Source: Sulfurovum sp. (lineage in GTDB: Bacteria > Campylobacterota > Campylobacteria > Campylobacterales > Sulfurovaceae). Taken from it: DNA of 32,019 nt. Of this stretch, positions 1 through 7,631 are shown one piece after another; the stretch's first letter is position 1, and every line of letters begins with the position of its first letter. Made by a program: the position numbers and the translations under genes. The DNA lies in NCBI GenBank assembly GCA_030826885.1, contig JAUUDF010000031.1:1-32019 (forward strand), given 5' to 3'. A model generated the notes under the pieces. That model did no database searches. It was not told where the DNA came from and saw nothing but the letters and a program-made list of their open reading frames with translations.

Positions 1-1
1 A

Positions 2-403
2 GATATTATAAAAGAATTTATTCCCAAGCATATTAGACTTCACAAAGATACAGAAAAAAAGATAGCCCATTTTCTGACTGCACAACATGTGCCCAAAAAG
101 CAATCGTCATATACAATGCCCGATGAACCTTCAACCAATAGTAAAATTGAAGAAAAAAAGCCCCAATACAATAAATCTCTTTTAGCCGAGTACCATTGCA
201 AAAAATGTAAAAGTCAAAACCTTGAAGTAAGATATGTAAAAAGCTACTTTTTCAAGTGTTTAGATTGCGATAGTAATACTCCCATTAAACATACATGCAA
301 AACAGATGCTTGTGATGTTAGAACACAAAAGCAGAAAAACCACTTCTACAGGGTTTGCCGAACATGCGATATAAAAGAGCTCTTTTGGGTCAACAAAAGT
401 TAA
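2..403 (+). CDS. C-terminal part of a zinc-ribbon protein, probably NERD (nuclease-related) domain type; 5' end outside window
   Basis: The frame is open from base 2 to the stop at 403, so this is the last ~133 residues of a gene starting left of the window. A GTG at 89 could be read as a start, but the uninterrupted upstream frame argues against it. The visible tail has a lysine-rich linker and then two cysteine clusters: CKKCKSQN with CLDCDSNTPIKHTC, and CKTDAC with CRTCDIKELFWVN. These look like paired topoisomerase-type zinc ribbons. From memory, the phrase FKCLDCDSNTPIK resembles C-terminal tails of NERD-domain proteins, which carry a PD-(D/E)XK-like nuclease fold upstream. The catalytic part is not in the window, so function is inferred. 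The segment is AT-rich compared with what follows, consistent with accessory DNA. It converges on the DedA-like gene with only 12 bases between stops. Confidence 0.55.
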   Translation, partial: DIIKEFIPKHIRLHKDTEKKIAHFLTAQHVPKKQSSYTMPDEPSTNSKIEEKKPQYNKSLLAEYHCKKCKSQNLEVRYVKSYFFKCLDCDSNTPIKHTCKTDACDVRTQKQKNHFYRVCRTCDIKELFWVNKS

Positions 404-415
404 CTAAACATTATC

Positions 416-831
416 TCAAAAAGAGTATTGCGAAAACCATATAAGGAGTGCATAACGCACACCTTTGGCAATGAATACGATCAGTACAAAACGCTTAAGA
501 TCGTAGCGCAATACCCCAGCAATAAACGTCAGCGGATCACCGATGACGGGCGCCCAGCTTAGCAGCAGTACCCAGGCGCCCATTTGGCAAACCGGCAGTG
601 TGCCGTTTGCATTCTTTTAGAGGAAAGATAGCCTTTACGCTCAAGGTAGCCTTCCCCCTTGAGTCCAAGCCAGTAGTTCAGCAGCGCACCAAGCGTGTTG
701 CCCAGTGTTGCCACGCTCCATATGCCAGGAGAACTGTAGCCCTGCGAAATATCGTACAACAGCAGCGCTTCGCTTCCAAGCGGAAAGAGGCTTCCGGAGA
801 CAAAGGCGACAAGAAAAAGACTAAAATAGCT
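416..831 (-). pseudogene. DedA/YqaA (SNARE-associated) family membrane protein gene, split by a -1 frameshift
   Basis: From an ATG at 831 the frame reads MSYFSLFLVAFVSGSLFPLG, then a GNTLGALLNYWLGLKG stretch typical of YqaA-like DedA membrane proteins, and stops early at 559. In the next frame, from about base 580, the rest of the family appears without a break to a TGA at 416-418: WVLLLSWAPVIGDPLTF followed by an AGVLRYDLKRF segment. Adding one G in the GGG run (plus-strand CCC at 579-581) would restore FAKWGAWVLLLSW. The start codon lies inside the end of the metallophosphoesterase gene (11-bp overlap) with no obvious Shine-Dalgarno, so translation is probably coupled. DedA-family proteins are integral membrane proteins, some implicated in lipid carrier recycling. 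The frameshift may be a real lesion or a one-base error in a homopolymer. Confidence 0.75.
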
Positions 832-1516
832 CATCAACACGAACAAATACGATCTTGCCGTTTCGTACAACTGCAACCTCATTCTGGCAGGCAAGCGAAG
901 GCAAAGAGATATAGCTGCCTATGGTACGTGCCTGATGAAAATGCCCCTCAATAACAAGATCGGCATCATCATAGTGTTTAACAATCGCTTCGGCGCGTTT
1001 TTCAAATCCCTCAAACGCTCGACAGATATTTTTGGATGAAAGTACTTTCATCCGGTGGTTGATGATCAGTTTTTGAAGCGGTTTTAACAGCGTCAACATA
1101 ACGGGGTTGCGCAGCAGCGTACAGTAGAGGTCGTACCCCGCTCCCGTTACAAACTTGTCCCCATGAGACATCCCCACACGCTTCTTTCCCAATGTAAAAT
1201 AGACCGGTTGCTGTTCTCTTGGATAGATATTGATATTTGTAAATATCTCACTCAGACAGAAGTCATGATTCCCCTCAAAGTAGTGTATTTCAACTTTCTT
1301 GGAGAGTTTGTGAAGCAGCGTGACCGCCTCTTGTGAAAATGTCTGAATATAGTCATTGTATCCAAAGAGCAGATCGAAATTGTCACCCATGAGAAAAAGC
1401 TGTGAAGGCGATAGAGTACCCTTGTCTATTTGTTTGAGCAGTTGCAAAAAAGCATTACCGTGATGCGGATAGTGAGAATCGGCAATAAAGAGTGCATTTT
1501 CCCGTATTTCCGCCAT
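821..1516 (-). CDS. Metallophosphoesterase, LpxH-like (possible UDP-2,3-diacylglucosamine diphosphatase)
   Basis: The 231-residue protein has the full calcineurin-type metallophosphoesterase motif set: DSH at 13-15, GDNFD at 44-48, GNHD at 82-85, SHGD at 117-120 and GHFHQ at 191-195. These bind a di-metal centre. Size and motif spacing fit the LpxH group, which hydrolyses UDP-2,3-diacylglucosamine to lipid X in lipid A synthesis. True LpxH proteins usually have GNRD at the third motif, so GNHD leaves a generic phosphoesterase possible. The ATG at 1516 has an AGGAG about 10 bases upstream, and TACAAT at 1558-1553 is a candidate -10. The downstream DedA-like gene overlaps its end, so the two form a small envelope-linked operon. 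Confidence 0.8.
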   Translation of the reverse strand: MAEIRENALFIADSHYPHHGNAFLQLLKQIDKGTLSPSQLFLMGDNFDLLFGYNDYIQTFSQEAVTLLHKLSKKVEIHYFEGNHDFCLSEIFTNINIYPREQQPVYFTLGKKRVGMSHGDKFVTGAGYDLYCTLLRNPVMLTLLKPLQKLIINHRMKVLSSKNICRAFEGFEKRAEAIVKHYDDADLVIEGHFHQARTIGSYISLPSLACQNEVAVVRNGKIVFVRVDELF

Positions 1517-1552
1517 GCCGGAATACTCCTTGAGTGTTTGTTTTTAGATAGT

Positions 1553-1558
1553 ATTGTA
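1553..1558 (-). promoter_or_regulatory. Candidate -10 box (TACAAT) of the metallophosphoesterase gene
   Basis: TACAAT on the minus strand lies 37 bases upstream of the ATG at 1516, in the 186-base AT-rich gap shared with the divergent DUF1800-type gene. No -35 is evident. Assigned by position and similarity only. Confidence 0.35.
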
Positions 1559-1667
1559 TCATTTTTGTCTTGGAATGCCGTATTTTCTTTTCCGAGACAA
1601 TCTAATAATTGTTCAGGTAATGTTTTGGTAATTATTCTTATTTAATATTTGGTTTATTAATATACCG

Positions 1668-1673
1668 TATACT
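1668..1673 (+). promoter_or_regulatory. Candidate -10 box (TATACT) of the DUF1800/DUF1501 operon
   Basis: TATACT lies 29 bases upstream of the ATG at 1703 in a T-rich stretch. The start codon also has AAAAGG about 8 bases upstream as ribosome binding site. No -35 is recognisable. Confidence 0.4.
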
Positions 1674-1702
1674 GACAGTATTGCAATTGAAAAGGTACCT
1701 CT

Positions 1703-3691
1703 ATGCAGCAAACGATACGAACGATCAAGAGTATGGTAGGCATTGTGCTTTTCACCATACTTGGGTTTACATACAGCGCTTCCGGGGCTACGCTCGATGA
1801 GCAGGGCAAAACAGTCATTATGGTCATGATGGATGATATAACGCTTCCACTCATTGTCGATAAACCTGTACCCGACACAACACCTCCGGCAGAACCTCAC
1901 TTTACCATCTCCCCTCCCTCTACAACCTATGAAAAGAGTGCACTCGTCGAGATCAGTGGAGAGGCAGGAAGCACCATTTATCTCAATAGTCACAAAATCG
2001 CTACGATTGGCAGCAGTGGAAAATCAATTATAGAGCTTGATACTTCCGGAGAAAATGGAAACAAAACATTTCAGATTGTGCTGAAAGACCGTGCCGGCAA
2101 TACCAGCAAGCCCCTTGTCTTTACCATAAAGAAAGTCGATGACCCCAAATACAATACAGAATATAAAGGGCTGACACTCTACCATAAGCCGATGGATCAT
2201 TCAGCATATAAACTTGCACAGCTGAGTGATGCAGATTTTAATGCCCTTACTGCCGCACAAAAACGAAAAGTGGCAGATACCCTTCTTTCAACCCTCTTCT
2301 TCGCTTATCCTCTGCATACGCTTGAAGAGAAGATAAACAGCGGACACTTTGTCTCATCTGTATACAATGGCTTGCATGAAGAGAGAACCGACAAAGAATG
2401 GCTCGAATCATATATTCTCGATGACGATATTTTTAGACAGTATTCGCAATGGTACGATCCTCAGGCGATTACCATTCTCTCACGATTTTATGCCATGAAA
2501 GAACTTGACAGCTATTTCTTTAAACACTGGAGCGCCTACATACTGACACAGACTGTCATGTTCTCCCCTGCCTATGAGCTTGAATCGACACATACTCCCG
2601 ATATCGGTAATGTCTACAACCGTATTTTCCATTTCCTTGACGATGATGCGGGAATGCGTTTTATCACCTATGTCCATATGATGAGTGAAGAGAACTGGAG
2701 ACGCTTTAGAAGCCCGGAGGACAACGGCCGTGAAATGCTCGAGATCTTCCAGAACGATATGGAAGACTCACACGTACCCATCGCCGCACAGGCACTGAAA
2801 AACTGGAAACTCAATACCGACGGTGATACACTCGAAGTCGGTCTCAATGACAACACAGAGCCATTGCATCTTTTCGGTACCATTATTCAAAACGGTGACG
2901 ATTTTTACCGGGAGCTTGTCAAAACGGACCGGTTTGCCAAAACCGTAAGCAGACGCCTGGTTGACTTTTTCTTTCCTGATGCGACGGAATCCAAAAGAGT
3001 ACAAATTACCAATGCGATTGTAAGCAGCCATCCGGAAACATGGCAGGACATTCTGCTTCAGATCATTTTTTCCAAAGAGTACCTTCTGCATAACAAGCGG
3101 ACAAAAAGCGCCGAAGAGACATTCTACTCTTTCGCAAAAAAACTCCATTTCCTTCACAGACGAAACAGTTTTTACATTTTCAAGGAGTATCTTGACAGAA
3201 TGCATCAGGCAACGATGAAATACAAACTGGGAAAAATTGAACGTGTACCGCTCGATACATTCTCTTTCGCTTACTATCACAAATTTTTAAGAGAACAAAT
3301 ACTGGTACGTCGTTCATATCCCGACAAGATTGACGATTATGATGCCTGGGGCAGACAGGGATGGAGCAAAGAGTTTGTCACTTTTGACAAGTTTGCCTAT
3401 GATGAGAACAACCTTGAACAGAGTCTGGAGAACTTCATTAACTACATCTTCAAAGCGACCATTGCCAGAGAGGCTACGCCTGATGAACTTGCACTTTTCA
3501 AAGAGCACATGCTTTATGAAGACGATGAGGGGAACACACAGTTTGAGTACACTTTCAATATGTTCGCGACATATGATAACCCCGATAAACAGGCAACAAA
3601 AAGGGAAGAGAGAAAAGGATACACTGCAATACTTGTACTTGACTACATCTCAAGGCTGGAAGAAACCTATACACAAAAAGAGGTACACTGA
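1703..3691 (+). CDS. Exported protein: N-terminal Ig-like domain plus divergent DUF1800 domain
   Basis: 662 residues. Residues 1-29 form a Sec-type signal peptide (basic start, hydrophobic IVLFTILGF core, SASGA cleavage area). Residues ~60-143 look like a bacterial Ig-like domain: PPAEPHFTISPPS start, then KDRAGNTSKPLVFTI. Residues ~160-655 match the pattern of DUF1800 in divergent form. SPEDNGREMLEIF (337-349) corresponds to the usual PNENxARELLELF. AAQALKNW (361-368) corresponds to AARALTGW. FGTIIQNGDDFYRELV (391-406) and the RRLVDFFF segment match the later part. The biochemical role of DUF1800 is not established. It is commonly encoded next to a DUF1501 gene, and here the next ATG overlaps this stop codon by one base. 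The two products probably act together in or across the envelope, which is inference. Confidence 0.75.
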   Translation: MQQTIRTIKSMVGIVLFTILGFTYSASGATLDEQGKTVIMVMMDDITLPLIVDKPVPDTTPPAEPHFTISPPSTTYEKSALVEISGEAGSTIYLNSHKIATIGSSGKSIIELDTSGENGNKTFQIVLKDRAGNTSKPLVFTIKKVDDPKYNTEYKGLTLYHKPMDHSAYKLAQLSDADFNALTAAQKRKVADTLLSTLFFAYPLHTLEEKINSGHFVSSVYNGLHEERTDKEWLESYILDDDIFRQYSQWYDPQAITILSRFYAMKELDSYFFKHWSAYILTQTVMFSPAYELESTHTPDIGNVYNRIFHFLDDDAGMRFITYVHMMSEENWRRFRSPEDNGREMLEIFQNDMEDSHVPIAAQALKNWKLNTDGDTLEVGLNDNTEPLHLFGTIIQNGDDFYRELVKTDRFAKTVSRRLVDFFFPDATESKRVQITNAIVSSHPETWQDILLQIIFSKEYLLHNKRTKSAEETFYSFAKKLHFLHRRNSFYIFKEYLDRMHQATMKYKLGKIERVPLDTFSFAYYHKFLREQILVRRSYPDKIDDYDAWGRQGWSKEFVTFDKFAYDENNLEQSLENFINYIFKATIAREATPDELALFKEHMLYEDDEGNTQFEYTFNMFATYDNPDKQATKREERKGYTAILVLDYISRLEETYTQKEVH

Positions 3692-5073
3692 TGATGAAAC
3701 GAAGAGATTTTATAAAACTGTCATTGGCAGCAGGCTCAGCGATACTGCTGCCTGACTTCACCTATGCTGCAACACTTGATCTTAGTCAGATACAGTTTTC
3801 ATCGTATGATACAAACAAGGCACAGACACTGATCATCTTTCTGTATGGCGGTGCCAGTCAGCTTGCGGGGAATCTAACCAATATGGATGAAATCAAAACA
3901 CATTCGCAAAGTGATTACGAAAGTTACTTTGGAGACATGACAAAAACAACCAACAACTGCTGGAAAGAAGCCGGAGGCAGTGATATGGAAACACTGCTTG
4001 GCAATGGAGACATGACCATTTTCAGAAGCTGTTACTCTGCCGTACGTGAGACAGAGGACAACAAAGCACACCGTTTATGTACCCTGCAAAATCAGCTTGG
4101 TACCTTCGATACCGATGATGGTGCCGGAGGTGTCCTATCCAATTTGGCACAAATACTTGAAGCCAACAACGTCGTCAATGTTGATACACTGATGCCATTT
4201 GTCACCATGGAGGGAGAATCTAAGTTTTACAAACAGGGTGGCAGTCCCGTTCCAAGCTATCTCAAACCGGTAGGTATCAATGAAGATGTCGACAACCCGT
4301 ACAAAAGAGAGAGTATACGAAGATGGTATTACTATACCGAGGCAGAAAGAGAAAGTGCACCTGACAGCTACTGGAAATCGGATGATGAGGGAGGGTTTGA
4401 TCCGGCATTGACAGCAAAAATGGATATATTGGCTCAGCATCATAACAGTCCGGGAAAGATCAAAGATATCTTTGCCAGAAGAAAATCAATGAGTGATTTT
4501 ATGGAAAATGTACTGACATCCTCCACACCTGATCTTGGTGATGATGCTTACCCAACCAACAACCATTTTGCCAAAAAGGTTGAAACTGCCATGAAACTGC
4601 TCATCAACAACCCCGATACAAAAGTATTGACATTGGGCACCGGAAGTCTTGGCGGGTGGGATGACCATAACGAAGCCAGAGATTATGTAGATCGCATGCA
4701 AAACCTTTTTGCCACACTCAAGTCTGCCATGGCACACCTTAAAGCCGCAGGAAAAGAGCAAACGATCAACATCATGGTCTTTGGCGAATTTGGCCGAAAC
4801 GTCAATCTCAACAGTGCCAAAGGCTGGGATCACGGGAACCTGCAAAACCTCTATGTACTTGGAGGCAAAGGCTATTTCAATCATAAAGGTATTGTAGGAG
4901 GGACAAAGGTTGTACAGACGGGAGAGGTCAATAGGCTCTATCTCTATCCAAAAGACAATACCTACTGGTTTGAACCACTCAGTATCGCCGCGACACTTTA
5001 CAAAATATATGGGGTGGAAAATCCGGAGGTAATGACTGACGGTTACGGGGTCATCGAACCGCTTTTTAGCTAA
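3691..5073 (+). CDS. DUF1501 family protein with twin-arginine signal
   Basis: 460 residues starting MMKRRDFIKLSLAAGSAILL, a twin-arginine (RRDFIK) export signal, so the protein is probably folded before transport. Three blocks identify DUF1501: GGWDDH at 321-326, EFGRN at 366-370, and GWDHG at 378-382 followed by LYVLGGKGYF and GIVGG. The family is structurally related to the alkaline phosphatase/sulfatase superfamily, but no substrate is known for most members. The ATG at 3691 overlaps the upstream TGA, with GAGG just upstream, so the gene is co-translated with the DUF1800-type gene. The N-terminal LIIFLYGGASQ (47-57) fits the usual DUF1501 opening with a conserved G-G pair. It ends convergent to argC, with 36 bases between stops. 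Confidence 0.85.
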   Translation: MMKRRDFIKLSLAAGSAILLPDFTYAATLDLSQIQFSSYDTNKAQTLIIFLYGGASQLAGNLTNMDEIKTHSQSDYESYFGDMTKTTNNCWKEAGGSDMETLLGNGDMTIFRSCYSAVRETEDNKAHRLCTLQNQLGTFDTDDGAGGVLSNLAQILEANNVVNVDTLMPFVTMEGESKFYKQGGSPVPSYLKPVGINEDVDNPYKRESIRRWYYYTEAERESAPDSYWKSDDEGGFDPALTAKMDILAQHHNSPGKIKDIFARRKSMSDFMENVLTSSTPDLGDDAYPTNNHFAKKVETAMKLLINNPDTKVLTLGTGSLGGWDDHNEARDYVDRMQNLFATLKSAMAHLKAAGKEQTINIMVFGEFGRNVNLNSAKGWDHGNLQNLYVLGGKGYFNHKGIVGGTKVVQTGEVNRLYLYPKDNTYWFEPLSIAATLYKIYGVENPEVMTDGYGVIEPLFS

Positions 5074-5109
5074 GTGTTCATATGAAGAGGAGATAAGTCT
5101 TCTTCCGTT

Positions 5110-6117
5110 TTAAGGCACATACGCAATTGTAGGCAGCCCCATACCCTCGTCGTAACCGCACATCAGATTGGCGGCGGCAAGTGCCTGTGAACTGGCACCA
5201 CGGAGCAGATTGTCTATTGCGGAGCTGACAAAGAGCGCATTGCCGTTGACTGCGGCGAAAATGTCACAAAAATGTGTCCCTGCCGTATTTTTAATGCTCA
5301 CCGGTGTCTCTCTTACACGGATGAACGTATCGTTCTCATAGGCTTCTTTCAGTACCATCATCGGGTCGATGTCGGCCTTGAGTGTTGCATAGACACTCAC
5401 CAGCTCCCCACGTGTTGCGGGAATGAGGTGCGGCACAAAGTTCACATGTACATTGACACCGTGTATCATCTTGATCTTTTCTGCAATTTCGGGGGCATGA
5501 CGGTGTTTGAGCGGGTTATAGGCAAAGATGTTGTCGTTGACGGTCACAAAGTGGGTCGTTTCACTCAGCTTCTTTCCTGCCCCGCTGACACCGGACTTTG
5601 CATCGACAAAGAGCGGCACGGAGGTATCTATGTAGGGAATGAACGGCAAAATACCCAGCAGTGTTGCGGTGGGGTAGCATCCCGGTCCCGCAGCAAGGTT
5701 GGTGTCTTTAAGGTCCTCACGGTAATACTCAATAAGGGCATAGACAGCAGAAGGAAGGTTCTCCCTGTCCTCATGCGCACAGTAGTTCTCCTCATAGGTA
5801 TCGAGTTCGAGACGGTAGTCAGCCGAAAGATCGACCACTTTCAAACCTGCTGCAATGAGATGTTTGACAAACCCCATAGATGCCTTGTGGGGTAGTGCCA
5901 GAAACACAAGGTCACACGCCTTTGAAACCGATGCAGCATCGGCTTTTTCAACCGGCATCGTCACCACACCCTTAAGTGATGGGTGAAGCGCTTCTATTGT
6001 CGTGTCACCCTGTGTCGTCGCCAGATAGGTCAACTCGAACCCCGGATGGTTCACCAGCATTTTTACAAGTTCCAGTCCTGTATAACCGCTCGCCCCAACT
6101 ACACCAACTTTTACCAT
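5110..6117 (-). CDS. argC: N-acetyl-gamma-glutamyl-phosphate reductase
   Basis: 335 residues. ArgC reduces N-acetyl-glutamyl-5-phosphate to the semialdehyde with NADPH, third step of cytoplasmic arginine/ornithine synthesis. The N-terminal Rossmann motif GASGYTG is at 8-14. The catalytic cysteine is Cys147 in GPGCYPT. KSGVSGAGKK and the HRHAPEI block (substrate-binding His) are present, and length is normal. AAGGG lies just upstream of the ATG at 6117. It follows greA by 62 bases on the same strand with no clear terminator or TATAAT between, so the two may be co-transcribed. No other arg gene is in the window. Confidence 0.96.
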   Translation of the reverse strand: MVKVGVVGASGYTGLELVKMLVNHPGFELTYLATTQGDTTIEALHPSLKGVVTMPVEKADAASVSKACDLVFLALPHKASMGFVKHLIAAGLKVVDLSADYRLELDTYEENYCAHEDRENLPSAVYALIEYYREDLKDTNLAAGPGCYPTATLLGILPFIPYIDTSVPLFVDAKSGVSGAGKKLSETTHFVTVNDNIFAYNPLKHRHAPEIAEKIKMIHGVNVHVNFVPHLIPATRGELVSVYATLKADIDPMMVLKEAYENDTFIRVRETPVSIKNTAGTHFCDIFAAVNGNALFVSSAIDNLLRGASSQALAAANLMCGYDEGMGLPTIAYVP

Positions 6118-6179
6118 GTTCGCCCTTCTTCTATTTATAAATGTGCTCAGACAGAGAATCGGCCTCTACAACACATACA

Positions 6180-6671
6180 CTATTCGTTTAAGTTGATCTC
6201 TTCATACAACACCTCTTCGATGTCGTATGCCTTCTTCCCCGAAGGAAGCTGCAACTCAACTTCATCACCCTCTTCTTTGCCTATAAGTGCGCGTGCCATG
6301 GGTGACTGAAAGGAGATGAGCCCCTTTTCAGGCTTGGCCTCCATACTGCCGACGATAGTGTATTTCGCCTCTTCTCCACTCTCCTGACAGGTCAGGCAGA
6401 CTGTTGAACCAAAACTGATGCGCTCATGTGCCAGCGTTGAAGGGTCAACAACCTGCGCACGTCCGATAATGTCGGTCAGTTCGGCAATACGTGCCTCCAT
6501 CAGCCCCTGCTTCTCTTTGGCGGCATGATACTCTGCATTCTCCTTCAAATCACCGAGCTCTCTCGCCTCATCGATCACCTTGGCAATCTTGCCGCGTTCA
6601 TGTGTTTTGAGCTGTTCAAGCTCCTCTGAGAGTTTGACATAGGTTTCGCGTAACATCGGCTCTTTTTGCAC
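6180..6671 (-). CDS. greA: Transcription elongation factor GreA
   Basis: 163 residues, normal GreA length. GreA binds in the RNA polymerase secondary channel and stimulates cleavage of backtracked transcripts. The N-terminal coiled coil (about 8-78) contains KIAKVIDEARELGDLKENAE, with the acidic tip that positions Mg2+. The C-terminal globular domain contains SFGSTVCLTC and ISFQSPMARALIGKEEGD. The start chosen is GTG at 6671, giving MQKEPMLRET: it matches the usual opening and has AAGGAAG 5 bases upstream. An ATG five codons in is the alternative. A perfect TATAAT lies at 6707-6702. Confidence 0.96.
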   Translation of the reverse strand: MQKEPMLRETYVKLSEELEQLKTHERGKIAKVIDEARELGDLKENAEYHAAKEKQGLMEARIAELTDIIGRAQVVDPSTLAHERISFGSTVCLTCQESGEEAKYTIVGSMEAKPEKGLISFQSPMARALIGKEEGDEVELQLPSGKKAYDIEEVLYEEINLNE

Positions 6672-6701
6672 GATTCTTCCTTTTTATAAATAATGAAGAC
6701 A

Positions 6702-6707
6702 ATTATA
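6702..6707 (-). promoter_or_regulatory. -10 box (TATAAT) of greA
   Basis: Perfect TATAAT on the minus strand, ending 30 bases upstream of the greA GTG. It lies in the 81-base divergent gap with surE. No -35 consensus is visible, as is common for Campylobacterota sigma-70 promoters. Confidence 0.6.
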
Positions 6708-6740
6708 CCAAAACTATTATTTTTTATGTGTGCAGTTCGC

Positions 6741-6746
6741 TATAAT
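6741..6746 (+). promoter_or_regulatory. -10 box (TATAAT) directly in front of surE
   Basis: TATAAT ends only 6 bases before the surE ATG at 6753, so the expected transcription start falls at or next to the start codon. The intervening bases hold no Shine-Dalgarno. If used, the transcript would be leaderless. Confidence 0.45.
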
Positions 6747-6752
6747 AACGCC

Positions 6753-7535
6753 ATGAAAAAAATACTCATTACCAATGACGACGGATACGAATCAAAAGGA
6801 CTTCAGTCACTTGTCGAGGCACTTTCACCTTTGGCAGAAGTAGCTGTGGTTGCACCCAGTACGGAAAAGTCTGCCTGCGGACACTCACTGACACTGACAC
6901 GTCCGCTGCACTTCATCGAACTATCAAAAGACTTCTACAAACTTGATGACGGTACCCCATCCGACTGTGTCTTTCTGGCACTGAACAAACTCTTTCACAC
7001 ACACAAACCAGACCTTGTCATCTCGGGCATTAACATTGGTTCGAACATGGGGGAGGACATCACCTACTCCGGTACAGCTTCTGCCGCTATGGAAGCTGTG
7101 CTTCAAGGTATTCCCGGCATTGCCGTCTCTCAGGTCTATGCAGAAGCGGGCAAAAGCATTGAGGAGTTCGGATATACACTGGCACAGGAGAGCATCGTGA
7201 CACTGGTGCAAAAAATATTTGAGGGGACCTTCCCCCTACCCCCACGCAAATTCCTCAACATCAACATCCCACCCGTTCCCAAGGAGGCATGCAAAGGCTT
7301 CAAGGTCACCCGCGCAGGCAACCGGCTCTACGCACACAATGCAGAGGTACACTACAACCCCAGAGGCAAAGAGTACTACTGGATCGGTCTGCCGGAACTT
7401 GGATGGATGGATACACAGGGGCATACCACCGATTTTGAAGCCGTCAACGACGGCTATGTCTCTATCACCCCCATCCAACTCGACATGACGGCCCATGACG
7501 AAATAGAGACACTGCAAGGATGGCTCGATGTATAA
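6753..7535 (+). CDS. surE: 5'/3'-nucleotidase SurE
   Basis: 260 residues from the ATG at 6753, opening MKKILITNDDGYESKGL. SurE is a metal-dependent phosphatase acting on nucleoside 5'- and 3'-monophosphates. The metal ligands sit in TNDDG (7-11), with further motifs APSTEKSACGHSLT, GTPSDCV, SGINIGSNMGEDITYSGT (SxNxG and the S-G-T loop) and AVNDGYVSITPI near the C terminus. An in-frame ATG 60 bases upstream would add residues not seen in the family and is not used here. The ATG has no Shine-Dalgarno and a TATAAT almost touching it. It diverges from greA. Confidence 0.95.
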   Translation: MKKILITNDDGYESKGLQSLVEALSPLAEVAVVAPSTEKSACGHSLTLTRPLHFIELSKDFYKLDDGTPSDCVFLALNKLFHTHKPDLVISGINIGSNMGEDITYSGTASAAMEAVLQGIPGIAVSQVYAEAGKSIEEFGYTLAQESIVTLVQKIFEGTFPLPPRKFLNINIPPVPKEACKGFKVTRAGNRLYAHNAEVHYNPRGKEYYWIGLPELGWMDTQGHTTDFEAVNDGYVSITPIQLDMTAHDEIETLQGWLDV

Positions 7536-7547
7536 CTATCATGCAAA

Positions 7548-7564
7548 GCATTGCAACGCAATGC
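7548..7564. repeat. Short inverted repeat downstream of surE
   Basis: GCATTGC, a 3-base loop AAC, then GCAATGC: a perfect 7-bp stem starting 12 bases after the surE stop. No T-run follows on either strand, so it is not a standard intrinsic terminator. It may still protect the surE mRNA 3' end. Confidence 0.5.
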
Positions 7565-7572
7565 ATACCAAA

Positions 7573-7603
7573 ACTATTCACTATTCACTATTCACTATTC
7601 ACT
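7573..7603 (+). repeat. Heptanucleotide tandem repeat, ACTATTC x 4.4
   Basis: Four perfect head-to-tail copies of ACTATTC plus a partial ACT lie in the 96-base gap between surE and the tcdA-like gene, ending 28 bases before the latter's ATG. Short 7-bp tandem arrays can change copy number by slippage. Here a change would alter the distance between any promoter and the coding region, but not a reading frame. Confidence 0.85.
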
Positions 7604-7631
7604 TATCTCATAGCATACCGAAAGGACTACT

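Noticed and set aside
5084-5105. Possible terminator GAAGA...TCTTC between the DUF1501 gene and argC
   Set aside because: The stem is only 5 bp and the following T-run is short and interrupted; not enough to call.
6693-6752. Longer surE N-terminus from an ATG at 6693
   Set aside because: The extra 20 residues are not part of the family, and they would read across the divergent promoters.
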